NCBI GenBank assembly: GCA_016648135.1
Contig: JADDOH010002106.1
Location: forward strand, 62,001-126,000
DNA length: 64,000 nt
Direction of reading: 5' to 3'
Origin: Agrypnia vestita
Taxonomy: Eukaryota; Arthropoda; Insecta; Trichoptera; Phryganeidae
Part shown: in pieces, positions 11,830 to 21,639 of the stretch
Layout: every line of letters starts with the position of its first letter
Numbering within the stretch: the first letter of the stretch is position 1
The notes under the pieces: model-generated
What the model was told of the DNA's origin: nothing
Databases searched by the model: none
Seen by the model: only the letters and a program-made list of their open reading frames with translations
Made by a program: the position numbers and the translations under genes

Positions 11830-11900
11830 TAACTGTCACCGGGACTCGAACCACGGACCTCCAATTCTATCCGGATAACGCGCCATTCCCGGAAAAAAAT
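11830..11900 (-). mobile_element. tRNA-derived SINE fragment
   Basis: On the minus strand: an A-box-like TGGCGCGTTATCCGGATAG and a B box GGTTCGAGTCCCGG spaced as in a tRNA. There is no acceptor stem or convincing cloverleaf, so it is a SINE head or tRNA pseudogene and not a working tRNA. Confidence 0.5.
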
Positions 11901-11917
11901 TGCCAAAAATTGTTTAC

Positions 11918-12387
11918 AGGGTTATTTGTAAAACATTAATAACCTCACAGGACTATATGCCTGCCTTGATTATGAGTCGAAAATGTTCAAGCTATTATGA
12001 CCTAATATCAATAGTTATGGAGATATGCGACATCAAAGTTTGCATTTTTTTTCAATATTTTTGACTTATTTTTTGTAGAACGTTGGACTATCGTTACAGT
12101 AACTTATATCGAATATGAAAAATTCATTTCCTTTAACACAAGTCAAATAAAAAAATAAAAACCTTCAAATTGCAATTGGAAAACATTCGAATTGGAATTT
12201 TTTCAGGCTTTTCATCATTTTACTTAACTTGTATTGAAACGTATGAATTTTTCGTAATCGATATGAGTTACTGTAATGATTAATCCTTACCTATTGATAC
12301 TAGGTAATAATAGCTTGAACATTTTCGACTCACAATCAAGGCAGGAATATAGTCCTGCGAGGCTATTAATGTTTTATTAATAACCCA
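11918..12387. mobile_element. Long foldback MITE (family P2), subtype with GGTTATTTG ends
   Basis: The two halves of about 200 bp are imperfect reverse complements. The outer ends are GGGTTATTTGTAAAACATTA and its approximate complement. The inner core includes TTGATTATGAGTCGAAAATG, shared by all P2 copies in the window. Non-coding; the lower-case ORF-like frames come from the AT-rich arms. Confidence 0.8.
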
Positions 12388-12493
12388 GTATAAATTCATT
12401 CATATCGAAAGTGTAGGAGAATCCTGCTTCGGAAAACCCTCTCAGACCTTCCTCTTGAATAGCTCATGAGAACATACCTTCTTGTTGTTCCAG

Positions 12494-12747
12494 GCAAGCC
12501 GTGCCCGAACCGGCTCTGCTCGGGCGGGCGGCTGGAGGTGCTGCCGTGCCGCGGGCACTGCGGCTACCCCGTGACGCACTTCTGGCGGCACACGGAGCAC
12601 GCCGTGTTCTTCCAGGCCAAGGGCGCGCACGACCACCCGCGCCCCGAGGCCAAGGGGGCCAGCGAGGCGCGCCGCTCGCTGGGCGCGGGCCGGCGCGTGC
12701 GCTCGCTCGCCGTGCTGCTGGCCCGGGAGACCGCCCTCAGCAACAAG
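12494..12747 (+). CDS. gcm: gcm, coding exon 3 (end of GCM domain)
   Basis: Encodes [18 protein letters not shown] then [20 protein letters not shown] and [11 protein letters not shown], the C-terminal half of the GCM domain with its Cys/His zinc ligands. A basic stretch ([11 protein letters not shown]) follows that may serve nuclear localisation. The acceptor TTCCAG precedes 12494. The donor AACAAG/GTCACT at 12747 is weak at +3 but gives phase 0, which matches exon 4. Reading through instead would run into a foldback MITE 56 bp downstream and a stop at 12883. Very GC-rich, like exon 1. Confidence 0.92.
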
Positions 12748-12803
12748 GTCACTGTCAACACAATGCTCCGCAAGAAGGGCAAAATCCTATTTATAAAATA
12801 TCA

Positions 12804-13303
12804 TAATGTACCAGAGCTAGCAACAGAAACTTGGCCGGTAGATTCCTACCTATGTCGTGAGTCTAAAATGTTCAAGCAACCATGACCTAATATCAATAGG
12901 TACGGAGATACGCAATATCCAGGTTTGTATTTTTTTTTTCAATATTTCTGACTTATTTTTTGCAAAAAGTTGAATTTTCATTACAGTAACTTATATCGAT
13001 TATGAAAAATTAATTTTCTTCAATACAACTTAAATAAAATGATAAAAACATACTAAAAAAAACTTTTTTCAATTTTTGGAAGGTTTTTATCATTTTATTC
13101 GACTTGTATTAGAGTGAATGAATTTCTCGTAATCGATATAAGTTACCACAATGATAGTTCAACTTTTTGCAAAAAATATGTCAGAAGTATTGAAAAAAAT
13201 GCAAACTTTGATATTGCATATCTCCATAACCACTGATATTAGGTCATGGTTGCTTGAACATTTTAGACTCAAAACATAGGCTGCTAGCCCTGGTACACCC
13301 TGT
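12804..13303. mobile_element. Long foldback MITE (family P2)
   Basis: Both ends are of the subtype ending TACACCCTGTA (right) and its degraded complement (left, AATGTACCAGAGCTAGC). The arms are about 230 bp and imperfectly complementary. It starts only 56 bp after the exon 3 donor of gcm. Confidence 0.8.
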
Positions 13304-13678
13304 ATTTATATGCCTAGCAGCCGAAATACGATGCTTTACCTTTACTGTAGATATAAGATAATAATTCAGTGTAAAATGTTATAAAATGTAAGGAAAATAA
13401 GCACATTTAAAATGTTTTTTTTTTAATTTCGGATAGTTTAGAAGTAATGGAATATTAGTAGGTAACTACTTTTATTAGTTTTGAATTGTTTGAGATTTGA
13501 AAAATTGAACATTTTAAACAAGAGAAAGCTTGTGTCGAGTTCTGGAAAAAGAAAAAAAAAAGAGTCTTCAATTGTTTTTGGAAGCGTCTTGTTGTATCTG
13601 TGGTGTTTTTCTAAAATATTGAGAAAACGATGTAATTTTTAGTAAAAAGTTTAGTTTAAAAGTAAATTACGAGCCTAA

Positions 13679-13822
13679 GGCCGGTTGTTTCAAGTTGGAT
13701 TAAAGTAAGCGTTCTTTTAAAGCATAGATTTTTACGTTCTCCGCCAATCAGATGATCCGTTTTCGTAAAAATCTATGCTTTAAAAGAACGCTTACTTTAA
13801 TCCAACTTGAAACAACCGGCCC
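13679..13822. mobile_element. Tourist-like palindromic MITE (family P1)
   Basis: A near-perfect 144-bp palindrome beginning GGCCGGTTGTTTCAAGTTGG, flanked by TAA on both sides (13676-13678 and 13823-13825). The centre contains CCAATCAGATGATCCG. The TAA duplication plus GGCCCGG-type ends point to a PIF/Harbinger-derived MITE. Confidence 0.85.
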
Positions 13823-14340
13823 TAAGATCGCCCAATTTCTGAGTTTTTTTTTCTTTTTTATTTTCTGCTAAATGTTGATTTTTAGAAGATTTTCCGTACC
13901 GCAGAGTGTCGATACAGGCGTTAATACCCATTGATCGACTGGCGTTTAAGTGCGGGACGGATATTAATACTTTAAACGTATTTTTTTGTTAGTTGCAAGA
14001 AAATATATTAAAAATATATTTTAGTTATCTGTCACATCCATTTGACATCATATTTCATCGTGTAAGGCAGATGTCAAATTACTATAATACAACAATAAAA
14101 TCAATCTCGTGTTTTACTACAACAAGGGATTCGCGTATTATCGGCGCCCGTGCACTACCCGCACGGAATTGTATCTGTGCAAAAATGTACGGGGATGTGT
14201 CAACCATATATTTTTATCGCCAATCTACCATTGTACACGCACTTTAGTATTTGAATTACAATTTTGAAATTTAAAAAAAGGTTAATTAAGGTAGGTAAAG
14301 AGGTTCATGTTTAGGGAATCGAACAACTCCAGATGACATG

Positions 14341-14373
14341 CGATGTTTTGTGGGTGGTGAACCCATAAAACAT
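14341..14373. repeat. Short perfect hairpin
   Basis: GCGATGTTTTGTGGG and its near complement face each other across a loop of a few bases inside gcm intron 3. Function unknown. Confidence 0.5.
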
Positions 14374-15579
14374 CGCATTTCACTAGTAGGTTTTTTCGAA
14401 TATATCTATTGTTTTTCATGGTTTAGAAATCTAGCGAGAACGCCCAATAATAGCAATAAGTAAATTTTATTTAAAAATATACAGCTGTTTTTAATATTAG
14501 GTGAATTAAATTTTTTTTCGCGTGAAATCAATTTTATACTTATTTCAGATGAGCTCGCGAAAGTGCGTCACGGAAATGTGTTGTACATGTTTTTTTTTTA
14601 TTAATTTATGGACGCAAAGTATACTATTTACACACGTGAATCAAAAATTTTCATATTTCGAAATTCAAAATTAATTTCGACCAAGCAGTTTCTTAAGTGA
14701 TTTCGATTTCAAAGTTTAATTCGAAGATTCTCCCGAAAACAATTTCATGTGACTGTTTTTTTTTAATAATTAGCGTTCTTATTTGTAGTGCACCGGGTAC
14801 AGTATTTTTTTCTCAGAATATCTTTACTTTGTTTGAATATCTTAATGGTTTTATAATATTTTTAATAGAACAGTAAAAAATGTTAGTTGCGAAATTTTCT
14901 ATGAGTTGTGCGCTTTACTATAGAAAAAAATAGAGCTTACTTTTAACAACAACATTGAAACAAAATTATGCCGTTTACCAGCGCAATTCTAAATTTCAAA
15001 CCGACAGTGAACAATTAAAATCGATACATCAAACAGCTATCAAATAAACACGAGAAAATATCAACTTTTATCACGACTATTTTATTTCTGTAAGTAAGAT
15101 AAGATATTTCTCCCTTCACATTTTGGGGCCTAGAGCTACAGCATTTTAATGCATTTCTAAATCCGGCCCTGGCTTTTTCGCAACATGGATAATTTAATAT
15201 TGTTTCGAAATTATTCCAAATCAATTTGAAAATGGTTGTTTTACGTATAAATTGCAAATCTAATTCAATTCGGTCTGGGCGTTTAGTGTTTAGGTACCTC
15301 ACCAAGTGCCTAACTTAGCATGTTAGCAAGCCGCAGATGCTCACAAAAATTGGCAAGTACCGAAGCCGGAGTGAAAAACTTGTTTAGTAAAATTTTAGAA
15401 AATTCTCTTAAATGTATGAGGTATGTTAAAAAAAAAAGTATTTTTTTCGATTTTAGAATCATATAATTACATTTACCTATGTATTTAAATATTTATTGTA
15501 GAGAACATTTAAATTTTGTTGGCCAACTTTATGAAATGTGATAGTAAAATCGTGAAGCATAACTTAACGACCCACTTAC

Positions 15580-15716
15580 GGGTTGTTTGATCGGTGGTAA
15601 TGGTAATAATTAAGAAAAAAGCATAGATTTTTGCGTTTTCCACCAATCACACAAAATGTTTTCGTAAAAATCTATGCTGTTATTACCTATTACCATTACC
15701 AACGATCAAACAACCG
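15580..15716. mobile_element. Tourist-like palindromic MITE (family P1), divergent copy
   Basis: Ends CGGGTTGTTTGATCG and its complement. The core AGCATAGATTTTTGCGTTTT is shared with the other P1 copies. The outer arms differ from the 13.7-kb copy yet still pair with each other. Confidence 0.75.
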
Positions 15717-16222
15717 TCATTTAACTACCTACAATATAATAGGTAGGTACCGATAACCGGGATTAACTTTGCCATGATCATCTCATTCTGTTTACATCTG
15801 TCTTCTTTTATATGGAGCCAATGCTAGTGCAAATGAGAGGGAAATATAAATATGTTATCGCATGTGCCATAAAAAACCTCTCGTCGGTTGACCTATAAAG
15901 ATTATAATTTATTTAAGGTTCGAGTAAAGCAAAAAACCGTATTAATTTATCAGTAAAAAATAAAAAGTTGTGTATATTGCACAAACATATCACGCTTAGG
16001 CACATGTTTACATAGTTTCAAAGAAAAAATTTCATATAAAAGTTTTTCGTACTTGAATAATGTATCGGAGAATATATCCGAATCATTTTACATGCTTTTG
16101 ACACTACACAACCTACACATAGACAAAATGGTATCCTAAAAAATAAGTGTAAATGTTTAACTTTTTTTGATCCGGTATGTTCATGAAGCTTTATTTGAGA
16201 AATTAGACCAAACTATCTTATA

Positions 16223-16554
16223 CAGTGTGTCCGGTGACCGGTATCGGAGTCTTTAATAGCATAAAATATGATCTATTTCATCGACAAAACGTCCCCTAGG
16301 TATGTCATTTTTCTCCTGCCATAAGGAAATAGAAATGGTGTGTCAATTTACTGATATCTACCCATGTATAGGTCCTATAAATATCAAAGAGGTCTCATTT
16401 GAAAGATAAAACAATAAGGATCGTTTAAAAGAGCCCAAAATATATTTTTTTAATATTTACAAAAAAAACATGTTTTTATTGACATATAAGTAAGGGGTGT
16501 TTTATGCTATTAATGGCTCCGACATCGGTCATCGGACACTCACCGGACACACTG
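16223..16554. mobile_element. MITE with about 50-bp inverted ends
   Basis: The left end CAGTGTGTCCGGTGACCGGT and the right end complementary to it enclose about 330 bp. Pairing continues inward to TTAATAGCATAAAA. Non-coding. Confidence 0.75.
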
Positions 16555-17050
16555 TTTATTGTCTATTTTAGGGAGCATTTTCATCGTATTTTATTTTGCG
16601 TATATAAAAACTGCGAATTTTATCTATAAACGTCAAAAGACTCGGGTACTTTTGAGTAGGTACTTACGAACGTCAGTAATGCCCTAAGGAAATCAATAAG
16701 TAGGTAGTTAGGTACTTACCGGCTAGTATATCAAAGTAGGGAACTTCTACAATGGTGTTCTGATATTATTTTAGTAGTCTCGGGCTGGTTTTAAATACTC
16801 ACTCGTACCTTCCTTACATTACAATGGAATTCATGAATATTTAAGTAGAAGCGTCTGGTAATGGCCGGGTTTCACGGCAGAGCAATCAACCTAATGAATT
16901 ACAACAAATGAAATACGCCGAGTCAAAGACCTCACATCGGGAGGCCGAGCTATTGACACATTAATTACACGCTGTCTTTTTATTTATTTACGGAGCCAAA
17001 TCTCGCATTTCGAACAATTCTCGGAATGCGAACGGGGTTTTCCTACTAAC

Positions 17051-17995
17051 ACAGGGTGTAACAGAGTTACTCCACAATACTTTAGAGGCAGATTCCTGGC
17101 TTGATTATGAATCGAAAATGATCATGCAACCATTACCTAATATCAACAGTTATCGAGATATGCAATATCAGAGTTTGCGTTTTTTTTTCGACATCTCTGA
17201 CTTATTTTTTGCAAAATGTTGAGCTATCATGTCATTACGAAAAATTCACTCGCTTCAGCACAAGTCAAATAAAATGATAAAAACATTAAAGAAAATCTAA
17301 TTATTTGCAAAGTTTTTATCATTTTCTTTGACTTGCATTGAAACGAATGATTTTTCATACACGATACAAGTTACTGTAATGATTTTGCAATGTTTTGCAA
17401 AAAATAAGTCAGAAATATTAAAAAAAAAAAAAAAACGAGCGAGCCTTACAGTAGTCGCATATAATGTGTAACATTTGACATCTCGCAATTAAAAATATCA
17501 ATAGAGCAACAACAGAAATTAACTTCAAAATTTAAAAAAGCTAATACCTATATAATTATTAATAAGTAAATACAAGTAAAGATAATGTATGTGCATTTAT
17601 TTATTATTGAATTTTGCCCCACTAGGTAGGTACCGTATATATCTAGGTACATAACGCATTTTGTTTAGAAATGTGTTTGGTCAATTATATGTTTTTATTT
17701 ATTTTTATAGATGGCGATAGTGTACCACCATACATATTGTATGATAACTTTAAATAAATATTTAAAAATAATCACATAAATTACATAAAGTTTGAGAATG
17801 TAAATCATTAAGGGTAGATATTGTTTACTTTAACGTAAAAAAAAAAGAAAGGAAAGATGTTACACATCAAAATGCAAACTTTGGTATTGCAACTATAATT
17901 ATTATTATTAGGTCATGGTTGCTTGAATATTTTCGTCTCGTAATCAAGGCAATCCACCTGCCATGTATTGTAGACTAGCTCTTTTACACCCTGTA
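17051..17995. mobile_element. Foldback MITE P2 interrupted by a 0.43-kb insertion
   Basis: The left end CAGGGTGTAACAGAG starts at 17052 and the palindrome proceeds past its centre to about 17435. It then stops in a poly-A run and resumes at about 17869, finishing TTTACACCCTGTA at 17995. The intervening 17436-17868 is a separate insertion with ATGTGTAACATT near its left edge and the near-complement GATGTTACACATC at its right edge. Confidence 0.7.
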
Positions 17996-18025
17996 TGACA
18001 TACCTACGTATATTAAATTGCTTTA

Positions 18026-18170
18026 GGCCCGGTTGTTTCAAGTTCGATTAAAATAAAAGTTCGTTTAAAGCATAGATTTTTATAAAAACGGATATGTTGG
18101 TTGGTGGAGAACGCAAAAATCTATGTTTTAAACGAAATTTTACTTTAATCCAACTTGATTGAAACAACCG
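18026..18170. mobile_element. Tourist-like palindromic MITE (family P1), centre inverted
   Basis: Ends GGCCCGGTTGTTTCAAGTT and complement. The central block that reads CGTTCTCC in other copies is present in the opposite orientation here (GGAGAACG). Confidence 0.75.
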
Positions 18171-18504
18171 TCATAAATGCAGGTACGAATTGTTGAGGTG
18201 CATCGTAGGTACTTATGTCAGCCAACAACAGATTTGTGTTAAGAATCAAGAATTAAAGATTTGAAATGTTAAAACTATTCGTAAATGAGTACCCGAGTGG
18301 TAGGTAGGTACCTTTCTAAAGTTGGTACATGGTAGGTAGGTACCATTCTAAAGTTATTTATTAAAAAGAATACCCAGTATCCACTTATCTACTACAGTAA
18401 GGCTATGTACCAAATGCAGTCAGTAAAAAGTACGCTTTAAAAGCTTCATTTGCAATGCAAATTTCTATTTTTCCTATAAACGCTTAGAAATATTTCTGGT
18501 GTAT

Positions 18505-18585
18505 ATATATATGTATGTACTAGTATATTATATATATATATATCATATCTATATATATATATATCTATCTCTATATATATATACT

Positions 18586-18622
<37 letters not shown>

Positions 18623-18648
18623 ATATATATATATATATTATATATATA
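18505..18648. repeat. TA-rich microsatellite
   Basis: Runs of (TA)n interspersed with TCTA and CTCTA. The overlapping 65-codon frame of Tyr/Ile is an artefact. Confidence 0.95.
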
Positions 18649-19093
18649 GGTTTCGATGAATTTGAAAAAAGGCAGTCTGAGGAAATATTGAATTAAATAC
18701 GTTCTGATCGTGTTTTTATGTTGTTACAGTGTAATTTTTTCCGATTATTTAAAAAACTATTTTCGTTTATACATATATTTATTGAACGTATTTATGGGCT
18801 TGTTAAAAACCAATTCGATAAACTTTTCAATGACTTAACTGAACGAATATAATAAATAATATAAGTAGGTATTTCTACCAGTTTAAAATATAGTTTTTAA
18901 CACTAAAATGAATTCAAAATGTCAAAATACTTCTGCCATCTGTAATTTTATTTGTGAACCAAATAGTTTGTTATTTTGAAAACAAAAAATAGAGGCCAGA
19001 ATATAACATGACAAATAATGACAAAAATAAAAAATATTCGACGCCGTTTCGATTGCAATGTAATATTTTACTAATAAGATGTTTTCTTTACAG

Positions 19094-19181
19094 CTTTTAT
19101 CATTACGAGTTCCAAAACGGCAGAGAGACAACACCAACATCCCCATGCTGCCCCCGCCACTGATAGCTGATAGTTCTAAAG
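19094..19181 (+). CDS. gcm: gcm, coding exon 4 (short linker exon)
   Basis: An 88-nt exon between TTTACAG and G/GTGAGT encoding LLSLRVPKRQRDNTNIPMLP followed by PPLIADSSK. It enters in phase 0 and leaves in phase 1, matching exons 3 and 5 exactly. One other frame stays open only with a terminal stop, and the third is interrupted. No domain is recognised; it is the basic/Pro linker just after the DNA-binding region. It is the least certain gcm exon because it is short, but splice sites and phase agree. Confidence 0.85.
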
Positions 19182-19658
19182 GTGAGTTAATTCATTTTAA
19201 TGTTGATAAAACACGGAGGTCGTATTTTCACATAAAAATTAAAATGTAACTTCATTTTTCGACTCCGTGACGTAACCACTGGTGGCTAAATCCAAGATAA
19301 TGGTCTCATTGCATATACAACGAAAATGATTTTTTCACTATATTATTGAATGTGCTAATAACAAAATTAAACATAATTTACGTTTAAAAAGTAAGTATTA
19401 AATAAGATATTACCCTTTAAAGTTTCGAAAAATGCACTGCATATTTTGACATTTCATAGGCAATATATGAGGTTAGGTGAGGTTATCAGGTTTGGATTGG
19501 TTAGGTTATTAGGTTCGGTTTGTTTAATTTAGATTACGATTATTTTAGTTAGATTAAATTAACAGGACATTAAATTATATAGTGAAATACTTATTTTCAT
19601 TGTATGAACAACGGGACCATATTCTTGGATTATTTCCCACTGATTTTTACATAAACAG

Positions 19659-19890
19659 AGGGGGCGTCCGCCAAAGATCTGGCACGGTCAGATAAAATAA
19701 TATTGGAGAATGGCCCTTTTAAAACCTTCAATAATCATGAGAAGATGTATGAATGACATCAAAGCAATATGCTGTGCCAGGATAAAAGAGTGTGGCTTGG
19801 TGTCCAGGATAGAAATCCTCTCTGCCTACCCCTGTGAAGAAATGGCGTGATGGTTAGTTTCCAAAAATAATACCACCAGTGTCCCAAAAT
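19659..19890 (+). mobile_element. LINE 3'-ORF relic
   Basis: Translates as RGRPPKIWHGQIK then stop, then RRCMND and EILSAYPCEE. Compared with the cleaner copy at 42285-42515 (GRPRKTWHDQINQILEDGPV and ILSAYPHGE) it is the same LINE C-terminus, broken by stops. Confidence 0.7.
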
Positions 19891-19984
19891 GCCACTGATG
19901 AAATCAAACATATCAGGATGATAGTCAAGAAAATAATAGTGTATTTTATGTCTTATAAAAACTTACCGTTGTAAACTACTCAAT

Positions 19985-20190
19985 CACGCCGTTTCCCGCG
20001 TGGGTAGGATGAGAGGATGGAGCCCCACACTCTTCTGTGCTGACAACTCTCGCCTCATCGTTTTTGAGGCTCCTAACAGGACCATCTTCCAGTATCTGGT
20101 TAACCAGGTCATGCCACATTTTCCGCAGTCACTCTCTTTCTCTCCATTCTTTTCTCATTCATTCGTTCAATATGCCCGAACCACCTGAAC
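19985..20190 (-). mobile_element. LINE 3'-ORF relic
   Basis: The reverse complement shares the GGACCATCTTCCAGTATCTG block with 42285-42515 and translates in fragments to the same C-terminal peptide (SILSSYPRGK). Confidence 0.7.
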
Positions 20191-20415
20191 AACCCTTTTT
20201 TAATTTTATTCATTATAATAAAAGGAGATTTATATTCTTTCCTAATTTTTTCATCTTTACTCATCATACATCTAATTCAGTATGGATTTGTGTTATTTTC
20301 CAAAATTTTACCTAACAATCAATGTTGTTCAAAATCTGACTTCACAATAAGTCTTACTGTAGCACAAATTTATTCAATGTCATATAATTAAAATTTTTAT
20401 TCATTTCAATTTTAG

Positions 20416-21551
20416 GTTACTCATGTTCCTGTTCACCATTTGAGTGTATGTGTGGACAGAACAATCAGAACAACAACCAATACTACACACACAACACCTC
20501 CCAAAACTATATGCAAGCACCTCCAGTTGAAAGCGCTTTCTGGAGTGTTCCGGATACATCCGCTCATCCACAAAACGGGGAAGTGATATTAAGCAACAAT
20601 TATCAGTATACTTCGACAACTCACGAGACGACCGGCAATCAAAACTTTGATTTTGCTCCAATGACGGGTGATATATTCCAGCCGGAAGAGATTTTCCAAC
20701 TCGACCAGCCGCTCCGGCCCGATTACCAAACATTTAACGAACACAACAACAGCGAATTAGCCAATTCTCCGCCGACATTCATCGACTTGGGAAGTGGGGC
20801 GATACACAAAGACAATTTCAAATCAGAAGAAGGCTACTGGATGCACTGTCAACAAAACCCTCAACATTTCATCATATCTAACGACGATTCTGACATGAGC
20901 AATTCCAGCCAACTCAATACTAGCTGCTCTCCGGAAAGCTTCATGCAAAACGATATCATCGACCACCAGCCTTCGATCCTTTCCTGCAACACGAGACTAC
21001 AATTTGGTGCGGAACATCACGATATGCAAAATCAAAATAAAGACGTGAGTATGTTACCATCTAATAATTATTACACTCAGTATCAAGGGAGTGATCAGGA
21101 CGGCCTCCCATCACCAAGAACATTGGAAAGCATTTCGCAGGACCCAAAATATTTCTGTTCCAATACCGAACAATATTCAAACAACTATTTAAGAAATGAT
21201 TATCATTTAAATGACTGTTCGGATAAACAATATAGATATTCTTACGACAATAGATTGCTCAGCGATAAAATCGATGGAATTCAAAATATTCCTATGGAAT
21301 CGGAGATAGAAATACCTACAATCGATTACGCAACCAATGCGCAGTATTTATACGAGCCAATTATCCACAATACAGAAAATGCCAACTTAATCTCTTCAGA
21401 AAATTGTGAACCATTAATGGAAGTCAACCGAGTTACCGAACAAAACGGCAGTGATTTTAGATTACGATGTTCTACACTCGACGAGTGTTACCAAGCGCAG
21501 TATAGATCGCCGCACCATTTCAGTCAATTTGCTGCGGTTAGTCATAACTAA
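20416..21551 (+). CDS. gcm: gcm, terminal coding exon 5
   Basis: The acceptor TTTTAG completes a glycine and the exon encodes GYSCSCSPFECMCGQNNQNN and about 360 further residues rich in Asn, Gln, Ser and Asp, ending at TAA 21549-21551. The Cys-containing GYSxCxC patch is like the region after the DNA-binding domain of insect Gcm proteins. The remaining acidic/polar low-complexity sequence is what is expected of the transactivation and turnover (PEST-like) region of this family, which is not conserved in detail. The full protein from 8482 is 616 residues, similar to other Gcm proteins (about 430-600). Confidence 0.95.
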
Positions 21552-21610
21552 ACATTATTGCATAAATAGTTTATTGTAAATATGTACTTATAAGATGTAA
21601 ATTGGGAAGA

Positions 21611-21616
21611 AATAAA
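21611..21616 (+). terminator. gcm: gcm polyadenylation signal AATAAA
   Basis: AATAAA 60 bp after the gcm stop codon, followed by a T-rich stretch near 21640. Alternative downstream sites are possible. Confidence 0.6.
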
Positions 21617-21639
21617 AGAAAAATTGATTTGTATAAAAA

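Larger units (their letters stand above)
11230..12493 (+). other. gcm: gcm intron 2 (GC-AG type)
   Basis: Starts GCGAGT and ends TTCCAG. It contains a (TTAGG)n run (11263-11294), a tRNA-like SINE fragment on the minus strand (11835-11895) and a long foldback MITE (11918-12387). Confidence 0.85.
12748..19093 (+). other. gcm: gcm intron 3
   Basis: About 6.3 kb, GTCACT to TTTACAG. It holds foldback P2 MITEs (12804-13303 and 17051-17995), three Tourist-like palindromes (13679-13822, 15580-15716, 18026-18170), a TIR MITE (16223-16554) and a TA microsatellite (18505-18648). Two less repetitive patches (13890-14240 and 16780-17040) look like unique sequence and are the best places to look for regulatory elements. 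Confidence 0.75.
19182..20415 (+). other. gcm: gcm intron 4
   Basis: GTGAGT to TTTTAG. Contains two LINE 3'-ORF relics of one family in convergent orientation (19659-19890 plus, 19985-20190 minus). Confidence 0.85.

Noticed and set aside
12442..12806. Alternative frames around gcm exon 3
   Set aside because: Ala/Arg/Pro-rich shadows of the GC-rich exon; the frame with [13 protein letters not shown] is the real one.
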